Source of the DNA: Chloroflexota bacterium
GTDB lineage: Bacteria > Chloroflexota > Anaerolineae > J036 > Brachytrichaceae
Direction of reading: 5' to 3'
Length of the DNA stretch: 39,910 nt
NCBI GenBank assembly: GCA_021788625.1
Contig: JAJYKL010000036.1
Location: 1-39,910, forward strand
The notes under the pieces were generated by a model. It saw only the letters and a program-made list of their open reading frames with translations, ran no database searches and was not told the DNA's origin. The position numbers and the translations under genes are program-made. Each line of letters opens with the position of its first letter. Within the stretch, counting starts at the first letter, position 1. This document shows, in pieces, positions 8,321 through 17,477 of the stretch.

Positions 8321-9844
8321 ATGCCTACATCACCACGCGAAAATGACGAAATTCCCTTACGTCAAGCGCTGTCTCGTGTCATAGTACTTGCCGCTGGCAA
8401 GGGCACACGTATGCACTCCAATGTGCCTAAAGTCCTGCACCCCTTACGCGGCCTACCCCTCATCGAACATGCCCTGCGCATCGCTCAATCGGTGACACAC
8501 ACTCGCCCGATTATTGTCGTCGGGCATGAAGCCGATGACGTGCGTTCTGTAATAGGGACGCGTGCTGATTTCGTGCTGCAAGCCGAGCAACTGGGCACGG
8601 GCCACGCTGTCATGCAAGCCGAAACTGTGCTGCAACCGGACGGAACGGCAGCTGGTGAAGGCATCTCGCATTACCTGATCCTGGCAGCGGATATGCCCCT
8701 TGTTCGCCCACATAGCCTGGAGCGGCTTGTGGAACGCCGCGTGCAGACAGGAGCTGCCATAGCAATGCTAACGGTTGTCGTGGACAACCCACGGGGATTT
8801 GGCCGTGTGGTACGCGACGCGGCCGGACACGTCAAGGCTATTGTGGAGCAGGTTGCCTGCACACCCGATCAACTGGCCATCCGGGAGCTAAACTCCTCCA
8901 TATACTGCATGGATGCTGAATGGATGTGGGGTGCATTGAAACGCATTCGTCCCAATCCCCAAAAGGGGGAGTACTTTCTGACCGACCTGGTGGAAATTGC
9001 CAATCAAGATAAGCGCATGGTGATCGCAGAAGTCGGCGACGATCCCGATGAGCTGATTGGCGTTAACACGCGTGCGGATCTGGCTGACGCCGATGCGGCA
9101 CTGCGCCGGCGTATCAACCACGCGCACATGCTCGCCGGGGTTTCCATCGAGGATCCCCTAAGCACGTACATTGACCTGGACGTAATCCTTGCCCCCGATG
9201 TCACGATCCTGCCCAACACACATCTGCTGGGTCATACACGCATCGAAACGGGCTGCACCGTCGGCCCAAACACCGTGTTACGAGATACGGTAGTAGGTCG
9301 GCATTGCGAGATATGCCAGTCGACAGCGGAGGGAGCTCAGGTGGACGACGATGCTGACGTCGGTCCCTATTCACATTTACGCGCAGGCGCGCACGTTGGT
9401 CGAGGCGCACATGTTGGCAATTTTGGCGAGATCAAGAAAAGCACATTGGGACCACGCAGCAAGATGGGTCATTTTGGTTACCTGGGTGACGCCACGGTAG
9501 GTGAAAGCGTAAACATCGGGGCTGGCACAATCACCTGTAACTATGACGGTACCAACAAACACCCCACGAACATCGGAGACGAGGCGTTCATAGGCTCCGA
9601 TACGTTGCTCGTGGCACCGATCAAGATAGGCGCTCGAGCATCCACTGCGGCAGGTGCTGTAGTCATCCGCGATGTTCCACCCGACACCCTCGTTGCAGGC
9701 GTTCCAGCCAGGGAAATCCAGCATCACGGGGCATCCTCGCATGCACAAGACCATGAAGGTGGTGCGGTTGGGACCAGTGCAAAGGATCCCGGTTTTGAGG
9801 ATACCGGCAGGCGCGATCCAGGTTCCCCTGCTACGGATGAGTGA
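8321..9844 (+). CDS. glmU: Bifunctional GlmU (acetyltransferase/uridyltransferase)
   Basis: 507 residues. It makes UDP-GlcNAc from glucosamine-1-phosphate for peptidoglycan precursors in the cytoplasm. The N-terminal nucleotidyltransferase domain has L-A-A-G-K-G-T-R-M, L-G-T-G-H-A and A-A-D-M-P-L; the N-P-Q-K-G-E-Y-F-L-T-D motif follows. The C-terminal left-handed beta-helix acetyltransferase carries G-H384-F-G-Y-L-G-D (the catalytic His of the family) and N-I-G-A-G-T-I-T-C-N-Y-D-G. About 42 hydrophilic residues extend past the usual end (V-P-A-R-E). There is no clear Shine-Dalgarno at the ATG. It heads a dense run of genes: its stop overlaps the next start as TGATG. Confidence 0.96.
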   Translation: MPTSPRENDEIPLRQALSRVIVLAAGKGTRMHSNVPKVLHPLRGLPLIEHALRIAQSVTHTRPIIVVGHEADDVRSVIGTRADFVLQAEQLGTGHAVMQAETVLQPDGTAAGEGISHYLILAADMPLVRPHSLERLVERRVQTGAAIAMLTVVVDNPRGFGRVVRDAAGHVKAIVEQVACTPDQLAIRELNSSIYCMDAEWMWGALKRIRPNPQKGEYFLTDLVEIANQDKRMVIAEVGDDPDELIGVNTRADLADADAALRRRINHAHMLAGVSIEDPLSTYIDLDVILAPDVTILPNTHLLGHTRIETGCTVGPNTVLRDTVVGRHCEICQSTAEGAQVDDDADVGPYSHLRAGAHVGRGAHVGNFGEIKKSTLGPRSKMGHFGYLGDATVGESVNIGAGTITCNYDGTNKHPTNIGDEAFIGSDTLLVAPIKIGARASTAAGAVVIRDVPPDTLVAGVPAREIQHHGASSHAQDHEGGAVGTSAKDPGFEDTGRRDPGSPATDE

Positions 9845-11256
9845 TGTCTCTATTATTATTTATCCTTGCCACCGCACTACGCGCCTTTTTTGCGCTGGCG
9901 CGCAGCGCGCTCGTGAATATGCGGCGTGCACGACTGGTGGAACTGGAGCAACACGGCGTCACCTCTGCACACACGGTACACCGCCTTTCTGAAAACGCCT
10001 CTCAGTTGTTGGCCACGGCCGAAGTGGGCGCCTTGTTCAGCCTGGTCCTGGCTGCGAGCATCGCAGCGCTTGAGTTCGTCGCCCCCGCGGCGACCTGGAT
10101 TGGCGCTATGCAGTGGTTCGCGCCTGAGGTGGCGACCGTGATCGCATTTTTGATCACGATGTTCCTCACCGGTATGGTGCTTTTTATCTTTGGCCGGCTG
10201 GTGCCCGAGGCCATTGCCGTGCGACGACCTGAACCCATCGCTCTGGCAACAGTAGGCCCCATGCTACTAAGCAGTAAATTGCTTTCACCGATCGTGCACC
10301 TGTCGGTGTTGCTCAGCAATGTGCTCTCCATTCCACTGGGCGGGCAGCGACGCGACAGCGCATCACTGGTCACGGAAGAAGAATTGAAGACCCTGGTGGA
10401 TGCGGGCGAAGAGGAAGGACTGATCGAGGAGGACGAGAAGGAGATGATCCTCTCGGTACTCGACTTCGGCGATACCGTTGCCCGTGAGGTCATGGTCCCG
10501 CGTATCGACATGGTGGCACTCGAGGTGAACACACCGCTGGACGAGGCGATTGAGGTGCTCATTACAGCCGGGCATTCGCGCGTTCCGGTCTACCGTGAGA
10601 CGATTGACGACATCGTCGGCTTCCTGTATGCCAAAGATATGCTAAAGGTGTTGCATGACCGCCATACGACGGAACCTGGCGGGCAGCAGACCCTCGACAA
10701 ACTGGTGCGGCAAGCTTACTTCACGGTCGAATCGAAAAAGGTAAGCGAGCTGCTGCAAGAGCTGCAAAACCGGCGTGTTCACGTGTGTATCGTGGTGGAC
10801 GAGTATGGTGGCACAGCCGGGATGGTAACCATCGAAGACATCCTGGAGGAAATAGTCGGGGAAATTCAGGACGAATACGATACAGAGGAGCCAGCCTTCC
10901 AGGCGTTGCCGAATGGCGAAGGGTACATTCTTGAGGCTGGCATGCCGATCGATGATGTGAATGAGCTACTCCATACTGAATTACCCACTGACCAGAGCGA
11001 CACGCTCGGTGGATTCATTTACGACCAGTTGGGCGAAGTACCCAGTGCGGGTGCGCAGGTGCCCTACCAGGGACTGCTGTTTAAGGTGCTTAATGTCAGT
11101 GACCGGCGTATCATGAAAGTTAGGGTGACGCATGAGCAACCCCAGAACCAGGACGCGAATAACGCGGGCGAGGTTGCCCGCAAAGAATCAGCAGACATTG
11201 AGAAGCATGAGACGGACAGCCCCCACCCGGCGTCCAGCCAGGAAGGGCCAGGTTAA
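9844..11256 (+). CDS. CNNM/CorC-HlyC family membrane protein (DUF21-CBS)
   Basis: 470 residues from the ATG at 9844, which overlaps the glmU stop by one base and implies translational coupling; a GTG at 9841 is an alternative. Domains: DUF21/CNNM membrane region (about 1-170, several hydrophobic helices), CBS domain 1 (about 212-270, starting V-M-V-P-R-I-D-M), CBS domain 2 (about 290-345, with V-D-E-Y-G-G-T-A-G), and the CorC_HlyC C-terminal domain (about 358-432). About 35 polar residues form the tail. Relatives are linked to Mg2+/Co2+ efflux; the old name haemolysin is misleading. Transport of divalent cations is inferred from the family. Confidence 0.9.
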   Translation: MSLLLFILATALRAFFALARSALVNMRRARLVELEQHGVTSAHTVHRLSENASQLLATAEVGALFSLVLAASIAALEFVAPAATWIGAMQWFAPEVATVIAFLITMFLTGMVLFIFGRLVPEAIAVRRPEPIALATVGPMLLSSKLLSPIVHLSVLLSNVLSIPLGGQRRDSASLVTEEELKTLVDAGEEEGLIEEDEKEMILSVLDFGDTVAREVMVPRIDMVALEVNTPLDEAIEVLITAGHSRVPVYRETIDDIVGFLYAKDMLKVLHDRHTTEPGGQQTLDKLVRQAYFTVESKKVSELLQELQNRRVHVCIVVDEYGGTAGMVTIEDILEEIVGEIQDEYDTEEPAFQALPNGEGYILEAGMPIDDVNELLHTELPTDQSDTLGGFIYDQLGEVPSAGAQVPYQGLLFKVLNVSDRRIMKVRVTHEQPQNQDANNAGEVARKESADIEKHETDSPHPASSQEGPG

Positions 11257-11650
11257 GCGAAGCCCGTCCTGGGATGTTGACGCTCGCGTTCTCATCGAAG
11301 TGGCATACAACATGCGCGCGCGGGCGTATGCTCCCTACTCGAACTACTGCGTTGGCGCCGCGCTGCTTTCCGCACAAGGCATCGTGTATGGAGGGTGCAA
11401 TGTTGAAAATGCGTCCTTTGGCATGTCCCTGTGCGCAGAGCGGTCGGCCGTCGTGAAAGCAGTTGGGGCAGGTGAGCAGCAGTTCGATGCCATAGCGGTG
11501 GTTACCGAGGACGGTGGGACGCCCTGTGGTGCGTGCCGGCAGGTGCTCAGTGAGTTTGGCGGTGACACGACCGTCATCCTGGCCGATACACATGGCAACT
11601 ATAGCGTCACCACTGTAGATGCCTTATTGCCCCACGCTTTTATACTGTAA
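11207..11650 (+). CDS. cdd: Cytidine deaminase
   Basis: Deaminates cytidine and deoxycytidine in pyrimidine salvage. Counting from ATG 11207 (147 residues), the zinc site of the small tetrameric type is complete: C76-A-E78 with the proton-shuttle Glu, and P-C107-G-A-C110. The substrate-site segment A-Y-A-P-Y-S and C-N-V-E-N-A-S-F are also present. The frame stays open to an ATG at 11132, but that would add 25 unrelated residues. Even the chosen start gives about 20 extra basic residues compared with the 130-residue family norm. The gene overlaps the end of the CNNM gene by 50 bases, and the DUF218 gene begins eight bases after the stop. Confidence 0.92.
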   Translation: MRRTAPTRRPARKGQVKRSPSWDVDARVLIEVAYNMRARAYAPYSNYCVGAALLSAQGIVYGGCNVENASFGMSLCAERSAVVKAVGAGEQQFDAIAVVTEDGGTPCGACRQVLSEFGGDTTVILADTHGNYSVTTVDALLPHAFIL

Positions 11651-11658
11651 GGCATCCC

Positions 11659-12282
11659 ATGGCTAGGCGTATTTTCATCACTGCTGTTGTGATAGCGCTG
11701 GCTGTGCCGGGGCTGGCGCGGCTGGTGAGTGCGCTAAAAGCGCAGGGACTCATCTACATTAATCCTGCTCTGGTGCCGCATCATCACGTAGCCGTGGTTT
11801 TCGGTGCAGGCATTCATAACGGCCTGCCCACACCGATGCTGTATGACCGTGTTGTCGCTGCGGTGGACCTGTATCGCGCCGGAGTTGTTGATAAGCTGCT
11901 CATGAGCGGAGACAATAGCACTATCGATTACAATGAACCTGAGGTGATGCGGCGTACAGCTTTGAATTTAGGCGTGCCAAACCGTGACATCGTTCTGGAT
12001 TACGCCGGGCGCAATACCTATGCAACGTGCTACCGGGCCGGGGCAATCTTCGGTTTGCGTGACGCTATATTGGTAACGCAGCGCTTTCACCTGGATCGTG
12101 CATTAATGACGTGCAACCAAATGGGTATACGGGCGATTGGTTTGGTAGCCGATCGACGGCCATATGGAGCGAGTGGATGGTGGAGTAATCTGCGCGAGGT
12201 TCCCGCTACCTTGAACGCTATGGTTGATCTTTATGTGATCAAACCGTTACCTGTGATGGGTGAGCAGATCGTTATCAAGTGA
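11659..12282 (+). CDS. DUF218 family protein (SanA/YdcF-like)
   Basis: 207 residues. A hydrophobic N-terminal segment (about 5-25) is a likely membrane anchor. The DUF218 core follows: V-V-F-G-A-G at about 50, R-V-V-A-A-V-D-L-Y, L-L-M-S-G-D-N, a central R-N-T-Y-A-T, V-T-Q-R-F-H-L-D-R-A, and a C-terminal K-P-L-P-V-M-G close to SanA. Characterised relatives affect envelope permeability in E. coli; the biochemical activity is unsettled. It lies in the glmU gene run with 8-base and 16-base gaps to its neighbours, consistent with one operon. Confidence 0.8.
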   Translation: MARRIFITAVVIALAVPGLARLVSALKAQGLIYINPALVPHHHVAVVFGAGIHNGLPTPMLYDRVVAAVDLYRAGVVDKLLMSGDNSTIDYNEPEVMRRTALNLGVPNRDIVLDYAGRNTYATCYRAGAIFGLRDAILVTQRFHLDRALMTCNQMGIRAIGLVADRRPYGASGWWSNLREVPATLNAMVDLYVIKPLPVMGEQIVIK

Positions 12283-12298
12283 AAGAAGCCGGAAAGAA

Positions 12299-12886
12299 AT
12301 GAGTGAAACGACGCAACATGATCGAGCGGCTGCCCTGTCGCTCGTAAATGAGTACACTACCGACGCCGCGCTGGTTCGGCATATGCTGAGCGTTGAAGCG
12401 GCCATGCGCGCCTACGCCACACGCTTTGGCGGCGATGAAGAGGAGTGGGGGATTGTAGGTTTGCTCCATGATTTTGATTACCAGCGCTGGCCACTGCTCG
12501 ATGGTACCGGTCATCCCCTAACTGGTGTACCCATCTTGCGTGAACGTGGCTGGAGCGAAGAGATCATACGCGCCATCCTGTCGCACGCGCCGGAGATTAC
12601 CGGCATTCAACCAGAGAACCCGATGGAGAAAGCTCTATGCGCCGTGGACGAGTTGACCGGACTGGTCGCGGCCGTAGCCTTTGTAAGGCCATCAAAAGAC
12701 ATTGCCGATGTGCAGGTATCGTCGGTGAGGAAAAAGTGGAAAGACAAGGCTTTCGCCGCAGGGGTTCATCGTGACGAGATCGAGCGCGCCACCATCGTAC
12801 TAGGCGTTCCATTGGACGAACATATTGGAATTGTGCTAAAGGCCATGCAGGCTCACGCCGCTGAACTCGGATTGAATGGTCGATGA
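12299..12886 (+). CDS. HD superfamily hydrolase
   Basis: 195 residues from the ATG at 12299, which has GGAAAGAA just upstream; an upstream in-frame start at 12260 would overlap the DUF218 gene and lacks such a site. It is an HDIG/HD protein of the COG2316 kind: R-H-M-L-S-V-E carries the first His, L-L-H-D-F-D the HD pair, and S-H-A-P-E and A-V-D-E-L later metal-site positions. Likely a metal-dependent phosphohydrolase; the substrate is unknown. Its stop overlaps the start of the LysM gene by ATGA, so the two are translationally coupled. Confidence 0.82.
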   Translation: MSETTQHDRAAALSLVNEYTTDAALVRHMLSVEAAMRAYATRFGGDEEEWGIVGLLHDFDYQRWPLLDGTGHPLTGVPILRERGWSEEIIRAILSHAPEITGIQPENPMEKALCAVDELTGLVAAVAFVRPSKDIADVQVSSVRKKWKDKAFAAGVHRDEIERATIVLGVPLDEHIGIVLKAMQAHAAELGLNGR

Positions 12887-14145
12887 TCGATAAACGGCGA
12901 GTACGCAGCACCTTCCAGCGCTGTCCAACTTGCGGGTCTCATGTGGCGATCAGTGCATCGACCTGCCCGGTCTGTGGACACGAGTTCCAGACCAAAATTG
13001 ATCCCACCATCGCGGAACCTCAACCAGCCAATACACCGGTAAAGCGTTTCTCAGCTGCCCGCTTGCCATGGGGCGTATTTGGTGTTACGGCTGTGATTAT
13101 CCTGCTGGCCGTGGGAACGATACTGTTATTGCGAAAGTCATCAAGCCCATTACCGGCCGCCACCGCCGCCGGAACGCCGTTTCAACCTGTTGCTGCTCTA
13201 GGCACGTCGGCTGTGACCACAACCGCTCCGACCTTGACGCCAACGGCGTTTACGCTCTCGACCATCACTCCTGTCGCTCCATCAGCCGCACCCCAATTGC
13301 CAACGTATACACCCATCCCACCAACCAAGTATAAAGTGCAAGACGGTGATACGTGCAGCGGTATTGCAGAATCGTACAACGTCCCATTGTCGGCTTTCCT
13401 GGCGTTGAATAATCTGGACGAGAACAACTGTCTGATGATTCGCACGGGCGACACAGTGCTCATACCCCCACCCACGCCAACCGCCGGCCCTTCGCCGACG
13501 CTGGCTCCGGGCACCCTTCAACAAGCATCAGGCACACCGGCACCAATTGCCACGCACCCCTCCCAGATCATCATCCAGGTGTTGAGTGGTGACACCTGCA
13601 GCGCGATCGCCGAAAGGAATCGGGTCAGTGTGGATACGATTATTCAACAGAACGGGCTGGATTCAAGCTGTAGCATAAAGGAAGGCCAGGTGCTCACACT
13701 CACCTTTGCCAGCCCGACACCAGCCATATCGCCTACACCGATCAACGCCCAGACACCGACTCCCCGAGTGGGATACGATACGCCCGTATTGATTTCACCA
13801 TCCGATGGTGCACAGATCAGTGAAACCGACTCGGTGGTCACACTTCAATGGCTCAGTGTCGGTGTGTTGCAGGACAATGAATGGTATGTGGTGCAGGTGC
13901 AACCGAGCGGTGCCATTACGGTGCCTATCTTCGAAGTGAAAGCGACGTCTCTCAAGCTCACACGCGATATTCTGGGCAACAAAACCCAGTTGTCATTTGC
14001 CTGGTGGGTACAGGTGAAACAACTGCTGGGAGTCAACACCAAGACGGGTGAGCGAATATACAACAACCTGAGCAAGCCCAGCGAAGTACGTCACTTCACC
14101 TGGAGCCAGCCTGTGGTGACCGCCACCCCCACACCAAATCCGTAA
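12883..14145 (+). CDS. Zinc-ribbon/TM protein with two LysM domains
   Basis: 420 residues. In order: a zinc ribbon with C14-P-T-C17 and C28-P-V-C31, one transmembrane segment (about 62-83), a Thr/Pro/Ala linker, LysM 1 (about 148-193), a Thr-Pro linker, LysM 2 (about 228-272), another linker, and a C-terminal beta-rich domain (about 300-415) ending in a Thr-Pro tail. The topology suggests a cytoplasmic zinc ribbon and an external glycan-binding part. Both LysM repeats read G-D-T-C-S-x-I-A with a second Cys about 30 residues later, unlike the usual bacterial G-D-T-L form. Start ATG 12883 overlaps the HD gene stop. A role in binding peptidoglycan or sheath glycan is inferred. Confidence 0.85.
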   Translation: MIDKRRVRSTFQRCPTCGSHVAISASTCPVCGHEFQTKIDPTIAEPQPANTPVKRFSAARLPWGVFGVTAVIILLAVGTILLLRKSSSPLPAATAAGTPFQPVAALGTSAVTTTAPTLTPTAFTLSTITPVAPSAAPQLPTYTPIPPTKYKVQDGDTCSGIAESYNVPLSAFLALNNLDENNCLMIRTGDTVLIPPPTPTAGPSPTLAPGTLQQASGTPAPIATHPSQIIIQVLSGDTCSAIAERNRVSVDTIIQQNGLDSSCSIKEGQVLTLTFASPTPAISPTPINAQTPTPRVGYDTPVLISPSDGAQISETDSVVTLQWLSVGVLQDNEWYVVQVQPSGAITVPIFEVKATSLKLTRDILGNKTQLSFAWWVQVKQLLGVNTKTGERIYNNLSKPSEVRHFTWSQPVVTATPTPNP

Positions 14146-14244
14146 GGTGGGGAGAGCAGGAGCCAGTAAGCAATTCGCTGCTGTGTATTCCTGGCGGCGG
14201 TCACGGTCCTGTTCGTGCTCCACGGTTTCACGCCCGATCAGGGC

Positions 14245-15468
14245 CTAAACGAATGTTGATAGTACCTGGTTGCTCAGGAAATAACCTCTGGCGGTCAGGC
14301 GCACGAATTCGTGGGATAGTTCGAGCAACCCGCGTGCCTGACCCGCCTGCAATTCGGCGGCGTAAAAGTGCTCTACCGGTGCCCCGTAACGGCGGGCGAA
14401 GCGCACCCGGTTAACTCCCTCCTGAAGCAGACGCAAACCTAACATCATCGTCTCGCCGCGTGAGGTACGGTCATCGATCTCCTCATGCCCCATTTCAGCA
14501 CTTTCACCGTGTTGCACACGCTCGATGTACACAGCCGGGCGGAGTACATTCCACCAGCGATGATGGATATTGGATGAATGCGCGCCTGCACCAAAACCAT
14601 GGTAGGGCTCGTTTCGCCAGTAAATCAGGTTGTGCGCACATGCAAGCCCAGGTTTGCACCAGTTGGAGATCTCATAATGCATGAAGCCAGCCTGCTGCAG
14701 CGTCTGCCCAGCGCAGTCGTACATGTCAGCGGCTGCGTCAGGGTCCGGGTAGGGCACGTCGCCGCGCCGAACCCAATCGTACATCGGCGTGCCCTGCTCG
14801 ATGGTTAGCGCGTACAGCGAAATATGGTCCGGCCCGAGCGCCAGTACGTCATTTAAAGTGATTTGCCAGGTGCTGAGTTGCTGATCCGGCAGGCCGAAGA
14901 TCAAGTCCAGGTTTAGATTGTCAAAACCAGCCTGCCGAGCGGCATGCATGGCAGCGGCTACATCAACGAAGGTGTGCTCGCGACCAAGAAGCTTCAGTTC
15001 GCCATAGTTCGATGACTGCGCGCCGAAACTCAGCCGGTTCACTCCCTGTTCCCGCAGGGCGCTCAGGTACGCCTCGTCCACGGTCCCTGGGTTGCATTCC
15101 ACTGTTACCTCGCTCTGCTGCTTAAGGCCGAACGAGCTTCGGCAGGTGCGTATCACGTCGCCCAGCCACTCGGGATTTAGAAGTGAGGGTGTACCGCCGC
15201 CGAAGAAGAGAGTTGTTGACTCCGCAGGTATGGTACCCGCTGGGCGGGCTTCTGCCCGGTGGACAATCTCCAGTTGTAGTGCGCGCACATAGGGCTCATA
15301 CAGGTCATGCAAACCCACGTAAGTGTTGAAATCACAGTAGTTGCAGCGGTGGCGGCAAAACGGGATGTGCACGTAGAGGCCAAGAGGCAACTCATTTTCG
15401 CTGGCCAGGCTTCCACCTTCGTTAGGACTTGGTCCGGCACTCACAATCGCTCCCTCAGCATGCGACAC
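14245..15468 (-). CDS. hemW: Radical SAM HemW-type protein
   Basis: 407 residues. The radical SAM cluster is C38-x3-C42-x2-C45 in P-F-C-R-H-R-C-N-Y-C, preceded by L-Y-V-H-I-P. Also visible are the F-F-G-G-G-T-P-S loop, E-C-N-P-G-T, L-S-F-G-A-Q-S, D-L-I-F-G-L-P and the C-terminal Y-W-R-N-E-P-Y-H-G-F-G-A-G-A-H. This is the HemW (former HemN-like) architecture; HemW proteins are haem chaperones rather than coproporphyrinogen oxidases. The start is GTG with GGGGTG six bases upstream. It lies 35 bases after the yqeB-like gene on the same strand and converges with the LysM gene. Confidence 0.9.
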   Translation of the reverse strand: MSHAEGAIVSAGPSPNEGGSLASENELPLGLYVHIPFCRHRCNYCDFNTYVGLHDLYEPYVRALQLEIVHRAEARPAGTIPAESTTLFFGGGTPSLLNPEWLGDVIRTCRSSFGLKQQSEVTVECNPGTVDEAYLSALREQGVNRLSFGAQSSNYGELKLLGREHTFVDVAAAMHAARQAGFDNLNLDLIFGLPDQQLSTWQITLNDVLALGPDHISLYALTIEQGTPMYDWVRRGDVPYPDPDAAADMYDCAGQTLQQAGFMHYEISNWCKPGLACAHNLIYWRNEPYHGFGAGAHSSNIHHRWWNVLRPAVYIERVQHGESAEMGHEEIDDRTSRGETMMLGLRLLQEGVNRVRFARRYGAPVEHFYAAELQAGQARGLLELSHEFVRLTARGYFLSNQVLSTFV

Positions 15469-15503
15469 GATGGCACCCCGACATTCTCATGCGAGATGGT
15501 TAA

Positions 15504-16316
15504 TTAGTGTTCGTACCATCGCTCTCGCAGAGTGAAGACCGCTTCCAGCACGCCGCCAGCCACCGCCAGTGCCTTGTCGGATATGCTGTAGCAGAAGTCC
15601 ACCTTGGCGCGCGGATCGATGTCGCCGATTTTCATCCCCTCACTCACTTGCACGCCGTCGTGCAACAGTCCGCGCAGCACGCCGTCGAGGGGAGCGCGGA
15701 CGACAGTGTTATCCACCTGCGCGATAACGTCACCTTGCCTGACCACATCCCCGATCGCCTTACGCCCATAAATCGTGCCGGCACAGGGTGCACGGATGAC
15801 CCGCTGCGCCTCTGAACCATCGAGGCGGCCGGGTATGCCGGTGTCGGATGTGGCGCTGCCGCTAAAGAGAACATGCCCCAGATAGTGTCCACGTTGTGTT
15901 TCGACAACGGCATGGCAGTCCGCTCCGGCTGTAAACCCCGGCCCCAGCGCCACCACGACCGGCGCGTCTGTGATGTGTGTGCCGGTGTTGTGCTTGGCCA
16001 TCACTGCGTCGACGAGAATAGCCGGGTGGTAGACAATCAAAGATCGCCCATCGGGATCCGCCAGCACGGGGATGCAATGGCGTTGCCACGTGTAAACAGC
16101 TTCATCAGCGTAAATGATGCGCTCCCCCTGGGTTCCCTCCACCGTGATGCGCGCGTCATAGATTGCGGACGCGAACGCCACGGCGCGGCGAATGGCCAGC
16201 GGCTTAGGCAAATCCAGGCATAAAACACGGAATCCCGCACGATACAGCCGGTACGCTACTCCGGTCCCCAAGTCGCCGGCTCCCTTTACGATTGCTACTG
16301 GAAAAGGTTGTTCCAC
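15504..16316 (-). CDS. yqeB: EF2563/YqeB-type selenium-molybdenum hydroxylase system protein
   Basis: 270 residues, GTG start. The N terminus has a Rossmann-like V-K-G-A-G-D-L-G-T-G-V-A-Y-R-L-Y-R-A-G, and P-L-A-I-R-R-A-V-A-F-A follows. The body has V-V-A-L-G-P-G-F-T-A-G and a biotinyl-lipoyl-like C-terminal part (A-P-C-A-G-T-I, V-R-A-P-L-D-G-V-L-R-G-L). These match the EF2563/YqeB family, which in other bacteria occurs with selenium-dependent molybdenum hydroxylases. No molybdenum hydroxylase, selenium or MoCo gene is in the window, so that role is inferred from the family alone. The hemW gene lies 35 bases downstream. Confidence 0.82.
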   Translation of the reverse strand: MEQPFPVAIVKGAGDLGTGVAYRLYRAGFRVLCLDLPKPLAIRRAVAFASAIYDARITVEGTQGERIIYADEAVYTWQRHCIPVLADPDGRSLIVYHPAILVDAVMAKHNTGTHITDAPVVVALGPGFTAGADCHAVVETQRGHYLGHVLFSGSATSDTGIPGRLDGSEAQRVIRAPCAGTIYGRKAIGDVVRQGDVIAQVDNTVVRAPLDGVLRGLLHDGVQVSEGMKIGDIDPRAKVDFCYSISDKALAVAGGVLEAVFTLRERWYEH

Positions 16317-16805
16317 GTGTGAAACTGGATTCCCTCAAAATGATTATTAAACGCCTGTCACCATGGTTATCATGCCTGGGTTACGCATCCGCGCATAGAC
16401 AGCCTGAACGGGCAGGAAGGCGCATCTGTAAAACGTGAAAAGCACAGCATAACCATTGTGGTCGACAACTACGCCCTCCAGACCTTTCAAGAGTATCACA
16501 ACGCCCGGGATGATATTGCTCGGGCCGATGTATAGCAAGCGAGCCGCTATTCCGAGTCGCGTGGTTTATAGAATCGACATATGATACAGGACTTGGTGGT
16601 GAACTAACTCGCGCTGTTGGTCAATGCAGGAGTGAAGCGGTGGTAAATGGCGCATCTACACGCGGCATTGCATGAGATCAATAGGAAGATTGGTTGACGG
16701 CAAGCATCTATGCTAACGGATGCATTGCTAGCATGCGTCTCCGGGGAGCAGACACCAGTGTAAAGAGTCTATAAACAGCGAATAGTGGTGCACACACGAA
16801 CCCCC
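16317..16805. other. Gap upstream of yqeB, mostly without features
   Basis: It holds no recognised RNA or repeat. A minus-strand frame at 16347-16538 (63 codons from TTG; it includes L-Y-I-G-P-S-N-I-I-P-G) ends 30 bases before yqeB. It has no Shine-Dalgarno and matches no family I know, so it is not called as a gene. Confidence 0.5.
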
Positions 16806-16823
16806 CATGACATCTGCAAAGTC
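16806..16823 (+). repeat. Left terminal inverted repeat of IS remnant
   Basis: CATGACATCTGCAAAGTC; it matches the reverse complement of the right end at 15 of 18 positions. Confidence 0.7.
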
Positions 16824-16900
16824 CCTTGACAGGGTGACAGAGAGGCCTCTTGCGATAAAGCTGTCGGTATGATGAAACAACCAACTCAATTCAAGAGGCC

Positions 16901-17474
16901 TTGGCCAAGGATAGCACGAAAGTTAAGTGCCCGGCATACAGTGACGTAACAATTCTGTTTGACATCGGGAGCATGTGTGCGCACTTCAGACGGCTGACGG
17001 ACGGGCGCAAGTCGCGCGGGAAGCGCTACGGGTTGGTGCTGCTACTGGTGCTGATGGTACTGGCGAAGCTGAGCGGGCACGACACTCCTGAAGTGATGGC
17101 GGACTGGGCGAAGCAGCACCGGGAGCAGGTGTTCAAGCTGGAGTGTCAGACTCTGACTAAGAAGACCGGCATGCTGACCCACAGCACCACCTATGGGGTG
17201 ACCAGCCTGGACGCGACCGAGGCGTAGCCGTGCGACTTGCTGCACCTCGTCGTCGGCCACGGGGATCGAGGGCGGTTCGCACCAACGGCGGGATGTCACC
17301 TTCCACGAGGACTTCTGTGACCTGCACCGCGGACACAGCGCTCATATCATGGCCATCTTGAACAACTTCGCGGTGAGCCTCATCGCGCGCGCCGGGTTCA
17401 CTAACGCCGCCCATGTCCGCCGTAGCTTTGACGCCCGCCCGCAGCACGCTCTTGACCTGCTCAAGACGGGGTAG
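16901..17474 (+). pseudogene. ISAs1-family transposase remnant
   Basis: The N-terminal piece (16901-17227, 108 codons) has the DDE_Tnp_1-associated look: D-G-R-K-S-R-G-K-R-Y-G-L, then L-L-V-L-M-V-L-A-K-L-S-G-H and V-M-A-D-W-A. It then jumps directly to Y-G-V-T-S-L, the motif before the last catalytic region, and meets TAG. In another frame (17262-17474) the C terminus continues: G-I-E, R-R-D-V-T-F-H-E-D, R-G-H-S-A-H-I-M-A-I-L-N-N, then R-R-S-F-D-A-R-P. About 200 central residues, including most of the DDE core, are missing, and there is a stop and a frameshift. It cannot encode an active transposase. Confidence 0.8.
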
Positions 17475-17477
17475 CAC

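Noticed and set aside
11132-11206. Longer cdd start at ATG 11132
   Set aside because: It would add 25 residues of Arg/Thr-rich sequence read from the overlapping CNNM gene in another frame; the family needs none of it.
16347-16538. 63-codon minus-strand frame just upstream of yqeB
   Set aside because: It starts at TTG without a Shine-Dalgarno and matches no known family; spacing to yqeB is suggestive, but evidence is too thin to call a gene.
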